From contig MU832140.1 in NCBI GenBank assembly GCA_029204225.1, forward strand, positions 21,210 through 85,209: a DNA stretch of 64,000 bases, written 5' to 3'. Under the pieces are notes generated by a model that saw only the letters and a list, made by a program, of their open reading frames with translations, had not been told where the DNA came from and searched no databases. This DNA is from Diphasiastrum complanatum. Lineage: Eukaryota > Streptophyta > Lycopodiopsida > Lycopodiales > Lycopodiaceae. Each line of letters opens with the position of its first letter. Position 1 is the first letter of the stretch. Positions 1 through 11,032 of this stretch are shown in pieces. A program made the translations under genes and the position numbers.

Positions 1-103
1 TTTAAAACTGATGCTCGACAAAGATAACATCTCTACTGAAGAATATCTTTCATTCAACGAGATCATACAGCTTATAAGTCTTGTATGAAGAAGCATAACC
101 AAT

Positions 104-108
104 GAAAC
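104..108. repeat. Putative target-site duplication GAAAC (left copy)
   Basis: The five bases GAAAC lie directly before the TG of the first LTR. The reverse complement GTTTC lies directly outside the terminal end of the inverted LTR at 19480-20207. Five-base duplications are usual for LTR-retrotransposon integration. The match links two LTRs that now face opposite ways. Bases 1-103 are flanking DNA in which I recognise nothing. Confidence 0.55.
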
Positions 109-852
109 TGTTGGAGGGTTTGCGGATCCCAAGGCAATCCTAACCCTAGTTAATAAGTGAGAGGGATTTGGCACCCTGCGTGTGTAAGTCCAACCCAATG
201 ATCACATAGTTATTTGATTAATTAGAATGTTAATAAAAGGACTTTAGGCCTTTTTGCGAGACTTTTAATGTCGCAGGGCCTAAATGTCAAGTTAGTGAAT
301 AAAGTTGGGTTTCCCTCCAATTTTGATGGTTCCCACACTTTTTTAAATTTGAATAAAAAGAGAGGCAAGACTGGACCAATAGGATTCAGAGGCCAGGGTC
401 CTCCTCTCTACTATAAAAAGGGACCAACTCGAGTTGCTCCTGATGTTCATTTCCTCATTTCAATAAAGCAGATTGGTTCTCTTTAGAAATGGATTAATGA
501 ATGTACTTGCTCTTCTTTTTTTTTCCTCCATTTCTCATGCTTCCTTTGTATTTGCTAATTGTTGGATTTGATCATTATTGGGATTGCTATTTCTTATGCT
601 TTTTGTGAGAGAGAAAAGGAGAGAGAAAAGAGTAAGTTTCTATCATTGTTGTGGATTTAGGGTTAATGGAAGTAGGGTTAATGGATGTAGTGTTAATGGA
701 TGTTAGTGTTAGATCCTCCATTCATGTTGAAATTTGAACTATACTATCGCTCTCATGGGAACGAACCTCCGCGTGACAACTAACTCCGTCTCTTTGATGC
801 TAGATTGACTAGATCTTGGATTCAGGTTAGGCAAGGAAAGAAACCCACTACA
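109..852 (+). mobile_element. 5' LTR of an LTR-A-family gypsy element
   Basis: The segment begins TGTTGGAGGG and ends CCCACTACA, so it has the TG...CA ends of an LTR. A second copy at 19480-20207 (- strand) is about 97% identical by eye, and a third at 49149-49917 is more diverged. A TATA box (CTATAAAAAG, 411-420) is followed about 50 bases later by AATAAA (462-467), the compact promoter/polyadenylation layout of an LTR. A primer-binding-site-like sequence follows immediately, so this is a 5' LTR of a + strand element. The element body is cut off near 2190. Confidence 0.9.
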
Positions 853-856
853 ATTT

Positions 857-875
857 TAGCGCCGATGCTAGGGAG
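857..875 (+). other. Primer-binding site, tRNA-Asp-like
   Basis: TAGCGCCGATGCTAGGGAG starts five bases after the LTR end. It resembles the TGGCGCCGTTGCCGGGGA type of primer-binding site known from plant Athila/Tat gypsy elements, with several substitutions. Position and similarity support the call; the exact tRNA is inferred. Confidence 0.65.
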
Positions 876-2065
876 CTACGCCAATTTTTCAGTTTGCAGC
901 ATGTTTGGTTGATGGTTAGCTTGCATTAGGCATCTTGTCGTGGCATGAATAGTGTTAAATCTGCATTGTAGGGTTAGTTTGGGATTGATTTTGCTAGATT
1001 TGAGTGGATTTGCTTGTTTGAAATCTAATCTGATTATTAAACAGGGAAAGCTATTCAGATCACCAATCTTAAGATCCATTTGGATCTGAGATATCAGAAA
1101 AAATAACAAAAACCGGTCAAATCTGCCAAGTTTGGTCAAAAAGAGGCAAAAAGAGGCATCAGAGTTCAGAACTTTTTACCCTCTTTCAGGATACCTTCGC
1201 CGAGTTTCAGACACCTTCGATTTTGTTTACAGAACCTTCAGTTTGAAGGGCAAAGATTAATTCCTAGTAGATTTCCAGAAACATCAGAAAAACCACCAAA
1301 AAAATACCAAAATTTATCAAAACCCTAAGAAATACAGAAAAAGAACCTTCGCCCGATCCACTGTGCTTAGATGTGATTCAGATCTATCTGCTGTCAGGTC
1401 GACGAAGAATAATACCAAAAATAGAAAGGTTTTCAGAGGATCAGTTGTCATAGTCATATTTTTGCCAAAAAAGTCACTTTTTTGCAAAATTACCAGTTCT
1501 TGATCCTTCGCCAAAACCTTCGCTGAGTTTTTAGAGCATTCTATTTATAGAAAAATACTATTTTTGAGTTTGGCGAAGATTCATTTTGATCAGATCACAA
1601 AAAAAATCTGATTTTTACCCTCGCCAGATTACAAAAACTGTATTTTCTTGTGTCAGAAACCTTCGTCCGGTTGACCATAGTTTTATCTGTGTCAGATCTT
1701 CCATCTGAGAAGTCGACGAACGTTATTTCCCAAGAAATTGCCAGAAAAGTGTTTAGAGAATTTTTATCCCAAAATAGCACTGTTGAACCTTTGCCGAGAC
1801 AACCTTCGCCAGTCCTATTTTTAGTTTCTGATTTTCCAGATCAAGGCTCTGTCAAAATTTGGATCAAATCTGATATATTCTAAATTGGACTCTGAGAGAT
1901 TTATCATTTTTGAGAAGTATCGATTGATCGAATTTTGGGTAGTTTTTCATCATATAGAATCTGATTTTTGAAAAGTGGAATAGAGCTAGTAGATCTAATC
2001 TGAGATAGTTTTTTTGGAAAAATCTATATCCAATCTCATTATCAATTTGATCTAAATTTGTAAAG
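876..2065 (+). other. 5' leader of the LTR-A-family element with a recurrent AACCTTCGCC motif
   Basis: No gene is seen here. The stretch lies between the primer-binding site and the gag start codon. It repeats the short motif CCTTCGCC or close variants at about 1196, 1343, 1506, 1518 and 1803, plus weaker copies (1218, 1660, 1786). The same motif in the same sense marks the spacer between integrase and the extra ORF of this family (23365-23720, 45165-45500, 52600-52740). Small ORFs here look accidental. Confidence 0.6.
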
Positions 2066-2218
2066 ATGGTTGCCCCTGGAGCTGCTCCTAGAGGTGCTCC
2101 TCAGGAGGTCAATCCAATTATTGTTAGAAGAGCACCCCGATTGGATCTACCCACATATAATGGATTAACAGATCCAATGATAATTCAATATAATTTTAAG
2201 CTCCATGTCATCATGTAA
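2066..2218 (+). pseudogene. gag N-terminus, truncated (LTR-A family)
   Basis: An ATG at 2066 opens a 50-codon frame whose product is rich in Ala, Pro and Gly at the start and contains RLDLPTYNGLTDP. This resembles the first conserved block of plant Ty3/gypsy gag, where a 'L-P-x-Y/F-N-G-x-T-D-P' phrase precedes the capsid-like region. Similarity to gag stops near codon 40, after which the frame runs into unrelated sequence and a stop at 2216. The matching gag remainder, also lacking its start, is on the - strand at 28360-28927. Only a fragment, so no function remains. Confidence 0.6.
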
Positions 2219-2651
2219 ATAAAAACCGTGAATGGATCCTTTTACTTTTGCATCAACAATCTCTATGTTAGTATTTACAATTAGCCCATCTGGCCTAGGC
2301 AATAGCTCCACCATCCTCTTGTACATGGAGTTAACAATGGAATGGGTGGCATTCAAGGATTCATTGTCATGCACATAGGTGTGCAACTTCCAGTAGAATC
2401 CACTTTTAAAGATATTACGTGCATGCTCCAATGTTGCTGCCAACAAATGACAAGCAATGAATTACTAGAATCTATAAGAGTTTCCAAAAAACAAATCTTA
2501 CAAAAAAAATTTATCTTACTTTGCACAGTATGGGATGATGAACATTGATGCCTCCTTGCTTGTGCGCCTGAAGAGCCTTCTGGATTTCCTCTCTTTATGC
2601 AACAGATGCTCAAAAAATGGAGATACAACAAAAATCTCCTTCGTGACTATA
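2219..2651. other. Unassigned stretch, no gene recognised
   Basis: A - strand frame (2165-2446) could encode 93 residues (LAATLEHARNIF near its start), but its end runs into the retroelement gag fragment and I recognise no family. It may be a remnant exon of a gene or of a DNA transposon. Nothing else stands out. Confidence 0.3.
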
Positions 2652-3192
2652 TGTCAGAAATAGGATGGATAAATTGCAGCAGAAACTCCTATTTTCAATA
2701 CATGACTATGCCTATCAAAAATTGAACAAAGCAGTAGTAATGAAAATCACATTCAATCTTTAGCAACTAACTTTGAAAATTCTAGATACTAATTGATTAC
2801 GTAGCCAAACATAAAATTTTGAATTCTCAGACAATTTCTATCAGTTACAAAAACAATACAGAGATGCATGCATTCTGACATATACTGAACGCAATAAGAA
2901 GATAGTATTGATTCAGAAAAACAAAATCAGATGCTAATGAGCGCAAAACAATAGCGGATAGAAATCGCACCTCTAAGTTGTCTCTGAGTAATTGAGAATA
3001 AGTTTGCTAATAAACAGCTTTGCTGATAAGCGATAGCACAATAGCAACTCTAAAATAAATCTCTAAAAGAATGAGCTAGAATGCTCAAGAGAGTTCAAGC
3101 TTGAAAGCTTGATAGAGAGCTAACTACAATACTTTCTGATTGTGAATGATTAGCTTGATAAGAGCGCAGGAAGCGTCATGTAATAAAACTCA
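2652..3192 (-). repeat. 3' LTR of the deleted copia element
   Basis: This copy matches 4122-4651 over nearly its full length, with small indels (for example a TTACGTAGCC-like insertion near 2797). It reads TGAG...GACAT on the - strand. The outer flank differs from that of the other LTR, so the original integration site is no longer visible. Confidence 0.8.
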
Positions 3193-3900
3193 CATCTGAC
3201 CTCAGTGCTTTGATTCGTTTGCCAGTTTGATTCTCAACATGCTCTTTGAATTGTCTAAATTTGACAAAAGCCTCTGATTTCTATTTAATGAAATAAACAA
3301 CTGTTCTTCTGGAGAATTCGTCAATAAAAGTAATGAAATACTATGCATCTAGCAATGAGGGAGTTTGCATAGGTCCACGTATATCTGTATGAACAACATC
3401 TAACAAATCTTTGCTACATGCCTATGGTTTGATCTAAAAGGAATCCTAGTCTGCTTTCCAAGGATGCAGCTATGATAGATAGGGAGATCGACCTTACCAG
3501 AAGGATAGTCAAGATCAATAACCATGGATTGTCTAGACATGTTCAAAACATATGTATAATTTAAGTGTCCTAAGCGATGATGCCATAAGAATGCTTTATT
3601 ATCTAGAACAAAGGTTTTCAAGACTTGACTAGACTCAGAATAACAATGTGCCAATCTATATAAATAACTCTGCCTCTTGCCAAGTGAAAGGATCTTATTA
3701 CTCCTATCAATAATTTTGCATTGACCAGATTTGAATTCTACCTTATGACCTAGATCTGTAATTCTACTTACTGATAACAGATTTGTAGAGAATTTAGAAA
3801 CATATAAGACCTTTGATAGTAATTTGAATTGATCATGCTGAAATCGCAATCTTATAATACCTTCACCTAAGATGTAGTAATGCCAACAACAGGAAATCAA
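3193..3900 (-). pseudogene. copia protease tail, GAG-pre-integrase and partial integrase core
   Basis: The frame from 3900 to 3400 encodes 166 residues. LYVSKFSTNLLSVSRI is the typical end of the copia protease region. WHHRLGHLNYTYV is the GAG-pre-integrase HxxxxH signature, and a C-x2-C partner is degraded to SCILGKQ. Below 3400 the frame continues as integrase core (VHTDIRGPM, FITFIDEFSRR), broken by stops, and ends at ALRSD at the LTR edge. The DDE triad is therefore incomplete. Decayed retroelement coding sequence, not a host gene. Confidence 0.85.
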
Positions 3901-4110
3901 TTCTCTGATATTGAAAGGTCGAACGAACTGAAGAGTTTGATATCAATTTGATATTGTGAAACATATCAGGTATTAGAGCTTTCGCTCTTATATCCAAATA
4001 GTATTAGGCCCTGATAAAAATCACAAGTTTGATACCGTGATGATTCAGATAAAGAAGTAGTGATCTAGCACTGATACTATGGAAGAATGTTCTGATACCA
4101 TATAGGTACG

Positions 4111-4121
4111 CTCTAATACCA
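4111..4121 (-). other. Primer-binding site, tRNA-iMet-like
   Basis: On the - strand TGGTATTAGAG follows the LTR end with no spacer. It equals the plant initiator-methionine primer site apart from one C-to-T change. A second copy-like word, TGGTATCAGAAC, lies about 20 bases further in (near 4089-4100) and may be a duplicated or slipped site. Confidence 0.75.
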
Positions 4122-4651
4122 TGTCAAAAATAGGATGAATAAATTGCAGCAGAAGCTCCTACTTCCAATGCATGACTATGCCTATCAAAAATTGAACAAA
4201 GCAGTAGTGATGAAAATCATGTTCGATCTTTAGCAACTAACTTTGAAAATCCTAGATACTAAGTGAACATAAAGTATTGAATTCTCAGACAATTTCTATC
4301 AGTTACAAAAGCAATACAGAGATGCATGCATTTTGACATATACTGAATGCAATAAGAAGATAGTATTGATTCAGAAAAACAAAATCAGATGCTAATGAGT
4401 GCAAAACAATAGCTGATAGAAACCGCACACTCTAAGCTGTCTCTAAGTAACTAAGAATAAGTCTGATAATAAGCAGCTTTGCTGATAAGCAGTAGCGCAA
4501 TAGCAACTCTAATATAAATCTCTAAAAGACTGATCTAGAATGCTCAAGAGAGTTCAAGCTCGAAAGCTTGATAGAGAGCTAACTACAATACTTTTTTATT
4601 GTTAATGATCTGCTTGATAAGAGTGCAGGAAATGACATGTAATAACACTCA
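4122..4651 (-). repeat. 5' LTR of the deleted copia element
   Basis: Direct copy of 2652-3192, next to the primer-binding site, hence the 5' LTR on the - strand. The exact start (4647 or 4651) is uncertain because two TG dinucleotides fit. Confidence 0.8.
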
Positions 4652-4803
4652 GCCCCTTCAAAATTCGCAATGTTGATGCGTCGCTTCATAACTTCTTCAC
4701 TTAATGATTGAGAAAAAGTATGAATATGAACAGCTATATATACTAAGCAATTAGGTCGTCAAATGCAATTGCCAGTTGGCTAGTGTCCGTTGGCATTCAT
4801 CCA

Positions 4804-5912
4804 TGTTAACAGATTCCAGAGAATCCCTAGATGCCGAGCCAAGCCGAAAACACAGAATACCTCTCACCCATGACCGAGGAGGTCTCAGAAGGAGGAGAGC
4901 AGAAGAAGCTGAGAGTCGAGCATGAGAGCCGAGAAATTACTAGCTAGGATGATAGTGAAATATCTATGTGAGCTTACATGGTGTATCTCAGAGAAGGAAC
5001 GACCATGTAGGAGCTAGTCATATTTCCTAGGCTTTGTAAATAAATGTAGACCCCCCTTAAATTAGTTAGAGTGAGCCACCTTTTGATGTCGGACCTTTAG
5101 TGGAAGGGCAAATTCCACATGTAATTTCTAATTTGGTGAAATTACCACTTGGGCTCCACATGGGCAGCCTTCTTGCTTATTTAAGGGCTCCCCTCTCTTT
5201 GAGGGAGCTTTGAATGTATTGTCAAGTTCTCTTGAGCAAATAAAGAAGATCCTCCACGATTTCCTGATAATTGCTAAGCTCCTTGTTCATGGCAATGTTC
5301 TTGAGTGAAGTTTCTATGAGCATGCTTGATTTCCTTGCATTGTGGATTAACTAGTTTCTTTCTTTCTTGTTTCTTTCTTAGTTGTGAATTAGGATTCATT
5401 TCTTGTTTGTGGAATAAGGTAGGAATCAGCACTCAAGTAAACTAAACAGACTGGAATAGTGGTGTAGATCTTGCATACTTTCTTACATTCCAGTTCTTGA
5501 TTGTTCTTGAGCAATCTAGGCATCAAGAAATGAGTGTTTCTTGATTCTTAGACTGTTAAAATGTTGCTAGGAATCTAGTTACTTGTTTCTTGGTCCTTGT
5601 TTCAGTAGTTAATCTTGTTCTTGATCGCTTTCTAATTTAGTAGATAGTGGTAGGGGATTGCTCACTGTTTCAGAACGTTGATCTTCTTGAGCTATGTCTG
5701 GTTACATGGCTGGTTAATGCATGTAGCTGAGTATTGGATCCGTGACTCCCACTGACAGGCTGGGAAATACACACTGCAACTTGAGTAACACTTCTGTTTA
5801 GTAGCTGTTCTAATAAGAAGAAGATCCGTAAGAACTGTAACTACAGAAGAAAGAACGAAAAAGTAAAGAAACACAAAGAACCGTGTTCACAGATTTAGAG
5901 AATCTGTGAACA
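4804..5912 (+). mobile_element. 5' LTR (1.1 kb) of a decayed gypsy element
   Basis: The segment starts TGTTAACAGATTC and ends GAATCTGTGAACA, an inverted-repeat pair of about 13 bases with one mismatch, as expected for LTR ends. A TATA-like TTATTTAAGGGCTCC (about 5177) and AATAAAG (about 5241) give a promoter/polyadenylation layout. Primer-binding-like sequence follows at 5913. I could not find a second copy in the window, so the call rests on structure alone. Bases 4652-4803 just upstream hold nothing recognisable. Confidence 0.7.
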
Positions 5913-5931
5913 TTTGGAGCCATTCCGCAGC
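5913..5931 (+). other. Degenerate primer-binding site
   Basis: TTTGGAGCCATTCCGCAGC follows the LTR end directly. It is a plausible decayed form of TGGCGCCGTTGCCGGGG (tRNA-Asp type). Several mismatches make this tentative. Confidence 0.45.
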
Positions 5932-6039
5932 TACACAGACATTAAACCACCCCAAACCATTCCGATCTGTGCAGCAAAACCATTGCTCTCAGGACTTCCA
6001 CACCTCCATTACAGAGCTCACCACTTTCGTCCTGACTAA

Positions 6040-7000
6040 CGCGAAGCTTAGTTCTCAACCGATGCTTCACACTCGTTCCCAAGTTGAGCCACGACTCTTG
6101 TCTGGACCGGACTGCTACACATCAACTCTCGACTGAGCCACTACAGAACAATCCTGCCATGTCTTGAGTTACATCTCAACTGACGCATTTGCTCACGTCT
6201 TGACCAACGCTTTTGAGTCAGATCTCGACCGACAACCTCACGTCATATCTCGACCGACAGCTTCCGTTACAATCTCAATCGACGCATTTGCTCACGTCTT
6301 GACCGATGCTTTGAGTCAAATCTCGACCGATGACCTCACGTCAGATCGCGACCGACAGCTTCCATTACAATCTCAACCGATGCATTTGCTCACATCTCGA
6401 CCAACACTTTGAGTTAGATCTTGACCGATGACCTCACGTCAGATCTCGACCGACAGCTTCCGTTACAATCTCAACCGACGCATTTGCTCACGTCTTGACC
6501 AACACTTTTGAGTCAGATCTCGACCAACGACCTCGCGTCATATCTCGAACGACAGCTTCCGTTACAATCTCAACCGTCGCATTTGCTCACGTCTCGACCG
6601 ACGCTTTGAGTTAGATCTCGACTGACGACCTCGCGTCAGATCTTGACCGACAGCTTCAGTTACATCTCAACCGACGCATTTGCTCACATCTTGACCGACA
6701 CTTCGTGTCAAATCTAGACCGATAGTTTCCGTTCCAATCTCGACCGGCGCTTCATGTCACATCTCAACCGATGACCTCGTATCAGATCTCGACCGGCGCT
6801 TTGCATCAAATCTCAACCGACGTCCTCACGTCAGAACTCAACCGATGACCTCGTGTCAGAACTCAATTGACGACCTCGCGTCAGTTCTCGACAAACGACC
6901 TCGTGTCAGAACTCGATCGACAACCTCGCGTCAGTTCTCAACTGACACCCTCGCGTCAGTTCTCGACCGACGAATGATCTCAGATCTCAACCGACCCTTG
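6040..7000 (+). repeat. 25-bp monomer array with ~98-bp higher-order period
   Basis: The stretch is built of roughly 25-bp units sharing the core ATCTCGACCGACG. Four different units follow each other in fixed order: one with CATTTGCTCAC, one with CTTTGAGTCAG, one with CCTCGCGTCAG and one with CAGCTTCCGTTAC. The CATTTGCTCAC word recurs at 6186, 6284, 6383, 6481, 6580 and 6677, so the four-unit block has a period of 97-99 bp. After about 6700 the order decays, but single units go on to about 7000. It lies in the leader between primer-binding site and gag. ORFs across it are repeat translations, not genes. Confidence 0.9.
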
Positions 7001-7670
7001 AACCATTCAGACCATAATCAAACACACTACAATCATTGCAAACACCTTCCAACCATAACAATCACATTGCAACATAGTGACCACTCTGCACCGTGAGAAC
7101 TGCATTGAGCCGTAGGGAATACATCCAACAAAACCCCCATTGCTTCACTCTTTGCACCGCAGCCATCGTCAACAACAGCACCACAGCTATCATAACAACC
7201 GCAAACACACAACTTCCACAATTGCACCGTCGGAACCGCAATCACATACCTTATATCTTCCAACGATAGCAACCGTATCGCAACTATCGCACCACCCGTT
7301 TTTACCCATAGGAATAGTCATCCATCATAACCCATAGGCACTGTAATCTACCGTACCGTACGGATCGTGACCACCACAAACCACACTCATCCTTCGCAAA
7401 CCGTTCAGACCACAATACACCGCAATTGCCCACAAACCATCGCAACCCATAGGGACCGCAATCCATCGCAAACTGTACGGACCGTAATCCATCACAAACT
7501 GTACGGACTGCAAACCATCCCCACCCACTGCAATCCAATCATCTCCATTCTCACACCGTAGAAATAGCAACAACGCTCACACACATTCAACCACATCCAT
7601 CGTTCAGCCATAGTGGCCTTAGTCACCTCCAACCTGAGCGTCTTCACACCACAATCAACAATAACACCCA
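7001..7670 (+). other. Leader, cytosine/adenine-rich, no gene
   Basis: This stretch contains many degenerate repeats of AACCGCA, TGTACGGACCG and CATAGGGACCGCAATCC but no recognisable coding sequence. All ORFs on either strand here are short and low in complexity. It continues the repetitive leader of the gypsy element. Confidence 0.5.
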
Positions 7671-7925
7671 CATTCAATCGTTCCACCGCATTCATACGTA
7701 TCAACCGCCAACTGGTCGATTTGCACTCGCATCAACCGTGGACCCGTAGCAACCGCATTCAATCGTTCCACTGCATTCATACGTATCAACCGCCAACTGG
7801 TCAATTTGCACTTGCATCAACCGTGGACCCGTAGCAACCGCATTCACTCGTTCCACCACATTCAACCGTATCAACCACCACTGGCATTGCACTCGCATCA
7901 ACCGCATTCCAACACCCGTATCCAC
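7671..7925 (+). repeat. 85-bp tandem repeat, about three units
   Basis: Units begin CATTCAATCG at 7671 and 7756 and CATTCACTCG at 7841, giving an exact 85-bp period. The first two units are nearly identical and the third diverges after about 40 bases. It lies directly upstream of the gag remnant in the element's leader. Confidence 0.85.
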
Positions 7926-7980
7926 CATAACAACAGTCCAAGAGCCTATTTCACAATCCTACGGTATTGTACAAGTTGTT

Positions 7981-9297
7981 ATGGATCGTCCTTACGATCC
8001 GAATTCTATGGAGAACTATCCACCAGAGATGGTCTTCCCATCCACCAAACAAGCTGAGTCTATGCTCATAATTTGGTTCCTCGTTGGACTCCCACGATGG
8101 ATAAGATGTGAACTTCATTCTAATGATGAATATACATCATTGAAACAAGCCATGTCTGATGCCATTCGAGAGGAAGATGAGGGCTCTGATGTCGATGAAC
8201 CATGTGAACGGAGAGCACATCGTGCTGTCCAAGAAGCTCGACCAAACAACGAAACTCGAGAACAGTTGTGGAAAACACAGATGGAGTTGCTTAACCAGCA
8301 ACACCAACAACAAATGGAGAAACTCACGAAAGAGTTTCAAAACACTCTTAAGTCTATCCAGAGTTTGATGTTGGGTCAGTTACCCACTAGCCAAATCCAC
8401 CATAGATGAGAGAACATGTGGTGCCCTCACTATCGAGGTGCACACACTGGCAATGAGTGCACTTCATACCAACCAGTCCCAGATACTTCCTTGATCAAAT
8501 GAAACATCTACGACTTTATGGGACATACCTCTCTTTATTGCTATTATAACCCGAGGAACCAGCCTCACAACCAGTCAGGAGGACATACTCAACCTCCTCG
8601 ACAACCGTTTGTTTCACAAAACCAACACACGCACTACCAACCACGAAACAACCAAGTCCATATACAAGAGTTGCCCAGACAACCTAGACATGAATCTCAA
8701 CAACAACTGGCGCTCTTAGGACCACCTCCAAGAGGACAACCAGATCTAGGACCACCAAAACATAGAAATCCTTGAGAGTCTACACAAACACATCTTGTTG
8801 AAAACTCCTACGATCAGTCCTATCATCAAGATACAACACTTCCATCTGTTAGCTCTCAACATTATCAAACCGACAACTCATGCTCATGCAAACGAGATGA
8901 GTATTCAACACCACCAGAAAATCCAGCACAGCTAGCCATCCAAGATGGTTATGCTATTGCCACAGGCCCAATGAGCAACCGCTGTTTTATTTGTGGTGAA
9001 ACGGGAGATTTCATGGCTGACTATAAAGTTAAAAACCAATACTATGAGGAATGTCCCAACTGTGTCCGTAAACATAGTTTCAAGGATTGTCCTAAACAAC
9101 CTAACAAAATTCTTTCAGCATGTCATATCTCATCCGAACCTGTTAGAGTTCTCACTAGAGCACAACGCCAACAACAAGAACAGCATCAAAATAATGTCAA
9201 ATCAACTGACCCCCAGGGAAGCCACTTGATGGCTTCCACATTACCAAAAGATTACCTAGACCCAAAAGTGGAACAACAGCAATACAATGAGTTTTGA
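7981..9297 (+). pseudogene. gypsy gag with zinc knuckles, interrupted by stops
   Basis: One reading frame from 7981 carries gag features but is broken by stops at 8407, 8500 and 8773. After a start-proximal deletion it enters WFLVGLPRWIRCEL and AMSDAIREEDEGSD, which align with WFLSSLPKRIRREL and AMDDAIREEDEDSD in the gag of the 19480-29157 element. A Gln-rich helix follows. Downstream are zinc-knuckle remnants: CPNCVRKHSFKDC (CX2CX3HX4C), a CFIC pair and a degraded WCPHYRGAHTGNEC. Gag would package element RNA. The same frame runs on into protease, so gag-pro was a single ORF. No intact product is possible. Confidence 0.85.
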
Positions 9298-10080
9298 GAT
9301 GAGTTTTTGCGAGAGGAAGAACATACAGAAAGTCTGTTATCAACTCATATCCCTGAAAAGTAGCAATCCCTACAAGGACTTGAAGTATTTTTTGACCTCC
9401 TGCAAACTCAACTCACCATGCCATTTCATACCGCAATAAAATCCTTCATTGGGCTTCAACGTTATATCCCACAAAATTTCTAGCTGCCTACTATTCTTGA
9501 TAAACAGCGAAAAACAGAAGAGATTTTTGAAATTCCCCAGAAACCTATGAATCTGTTGAATATAGGTGTTGCTAAGGGGACTAGCATCACCCTACCTTTG
9601 TCCTATAAAGACTATTTTGTAGTATCTGCTATCCTAGATAGCGGATCAGACATTAATATAATGGCTTTGTCATTGGCCTTTAAGTCATGGGGCTTCCATA
9701 CCCTCAATCAACCACGATATAAACTTCGCATGGCTGATCAACGAGTTACTGACCTTGCTGGTCATTTATCAAATATAAAAGTTCGCATAGCAAGTGTCAA
9801 ATTTGTGATAGATTGTGTCATCTTAGATTTACCAAAAGATAACAATACATATAAACTCCTTCTTGGTACACCCTGGCTCCAGATGGCAGGTGTTGTCCAA
9901 GACTAGAAGCATAGCAAAATTACCTTTGGTAACCATGATAAACGAGTCACGATTGACTCAACAGGCCATGTCAAGCCCGCCAAGGTATACGATGATTATA
10001 ATCCACAACATATGATGAATCAGATAGCGTTCCGATCCAGCCAAAAGGTCACTATACAAGATCCACAAACATAATCAATT
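9298..10080 (+). pseudogene. gypsy aspartic protease domain
   Basis: In the gag frame, after stops near 9295, 9361 and 9481, an open part (9547-9906) encodes retroviral-type aspartic protease. AILDSGSDINIM holds the catalytic D-S-G, and LLLGTPWLQ matches the hydrophobic 'I/L-L-G-x-x-W-L' block near the protease C-terminus. The protease would cut the gag-pol polyprotein. A stop follows LQMAGVVQD; homology goes on past it (KITFGNHDKRVTIDS). Confidence 0.85.
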
Positions 10081-10342
10081 GGGGTCATACACTAGCCACT
10101 ATGGATTGTATTGATTCCAATTGATGGCATATCGAAACTGCTGCAGCAGATGTGGATATTCTCCCATCCTCTATAGACATTGACACACCCATCATCCCAC
10201 TTATGATGATTGATCCGATTCCTATAGCGTGGTGCCCAAGAGAACCTAGTGTCTCTACAGCCGATGTTTCGGAAGATATTCTTTCCATGGATGATATCTA
10301 GATGCACAACCTTATCCGCCAAAATCAATTCCTAATAAGATA

Positions 10343-11032
10343 ATGACACCAGGACCGTTGGCTCACGCCCAACTGACATCCAAGGTACCCAACACACAAA
10401 CACACAAACCCAAATCCAAAGTATATACATGGGATGTGTATCCCGATGAAGTCTGGGATACAATCGACGACAATATGATAAGTGAGGCACCAACACCGCC
10501 CACTCAAAAACCACAAAAACCTCGGTTACAAAAACCTAAAGTTATTGATACAAAATTAACCGAGCATCAAAAACAGATGTGTGAGAAGCTTAAACAGCCG
10601 ATCAAGCCCTTATCAAAAGGGATAGAAACCAAACAATCTGACCAAGCTTCTACATCCGGTAGTGAATCATCTCAGATGATTCCCAAAGTTCTCGAACCTT
10701 TTGTCGACCCACCTCTTGGTCTTCCACAGAAGTTCAAAGACTTTACACTGGATGACGTTGTTATCCAGTTACCACATCCACATCGGGAACCTACACCAAG
10801 TTCCAATTCCTTTGAAGGACCTTCTAAGACAATTCCACTAAACCTTAAAGATCCTGACGAGGAGATAGATCGAATAGTTCATGTTGGTGCACATTTGTCA
10901 TCAACCCAACTTTCTGATCTGGAAAATTTACTTCGCAAATACAAGGATGTATTTGCAAGGAATTATACAGAAATGAAAGAAATCCCACCTGAAATAGTCA
11001 TCCATAGGATTCCTTTAGAAGACAATGCTTAG
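10343..11032 (+). pseudogene. Linker between protease and reverse transcriptase
   Basis: This frame encodes 229 residues upstream of RT. PQKFKDFTLDDVVIQLPHPH aligns by eye with EHFKRYTLDDVVIMLPKAH in the - strand element at 54036-54776. Near its end LLRKYKDVFARNYTEMKEI is the pre-RT block just before the fingers. A single in-frame stop (11030-11032) separates it from RT. It is in a different frame from gag-pro, so at least one frameshift lies between 10080 and 10343. Confidence 0.8.

Larger units (their letters stand above)
2652..4651 (-). mobile_element. Internally deleted copia element with two LTRs
   Basis: Two direct copies of about 530 bp (2652-3192 and 4122-4651) flank 930 bp of copia gag-pol remnant read on the - strand. 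Directly inside the upstream LTR is TGGTATTAGAGC, one base off the initiator-Met primer-binding site TGGTATCAGAGC. The retained coding part runs from late protease through the GAG-pre-integrase domain into the integrase core, and stops at the residues ALRSD just before the 3' LTR. Gag, most of protease, RT and RNase H are missing, so the copy cannot move by itself. No matching target duplication was found at the outer ends. Confidence 0.85.

Noticed and set aside
876-1883. Small ORFs on both strands in the first leader.
   Set aside because: Short, no family, and not kept in the related leader or spacer copies.
6040-7000. Regular 25-bp repeats could be read as a CRISPR array.
   Set aside because: The units are contiguous and degenerate, without unique spacers, and lie in a plant retroelement leader.
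7033-7928. Several overlapping ORFs of 60-85 codons on both strands.
   Set aside because: They fall in the repetitive leader (AACCGCA-type and 85-bp repeats) and change frame with the repeats.
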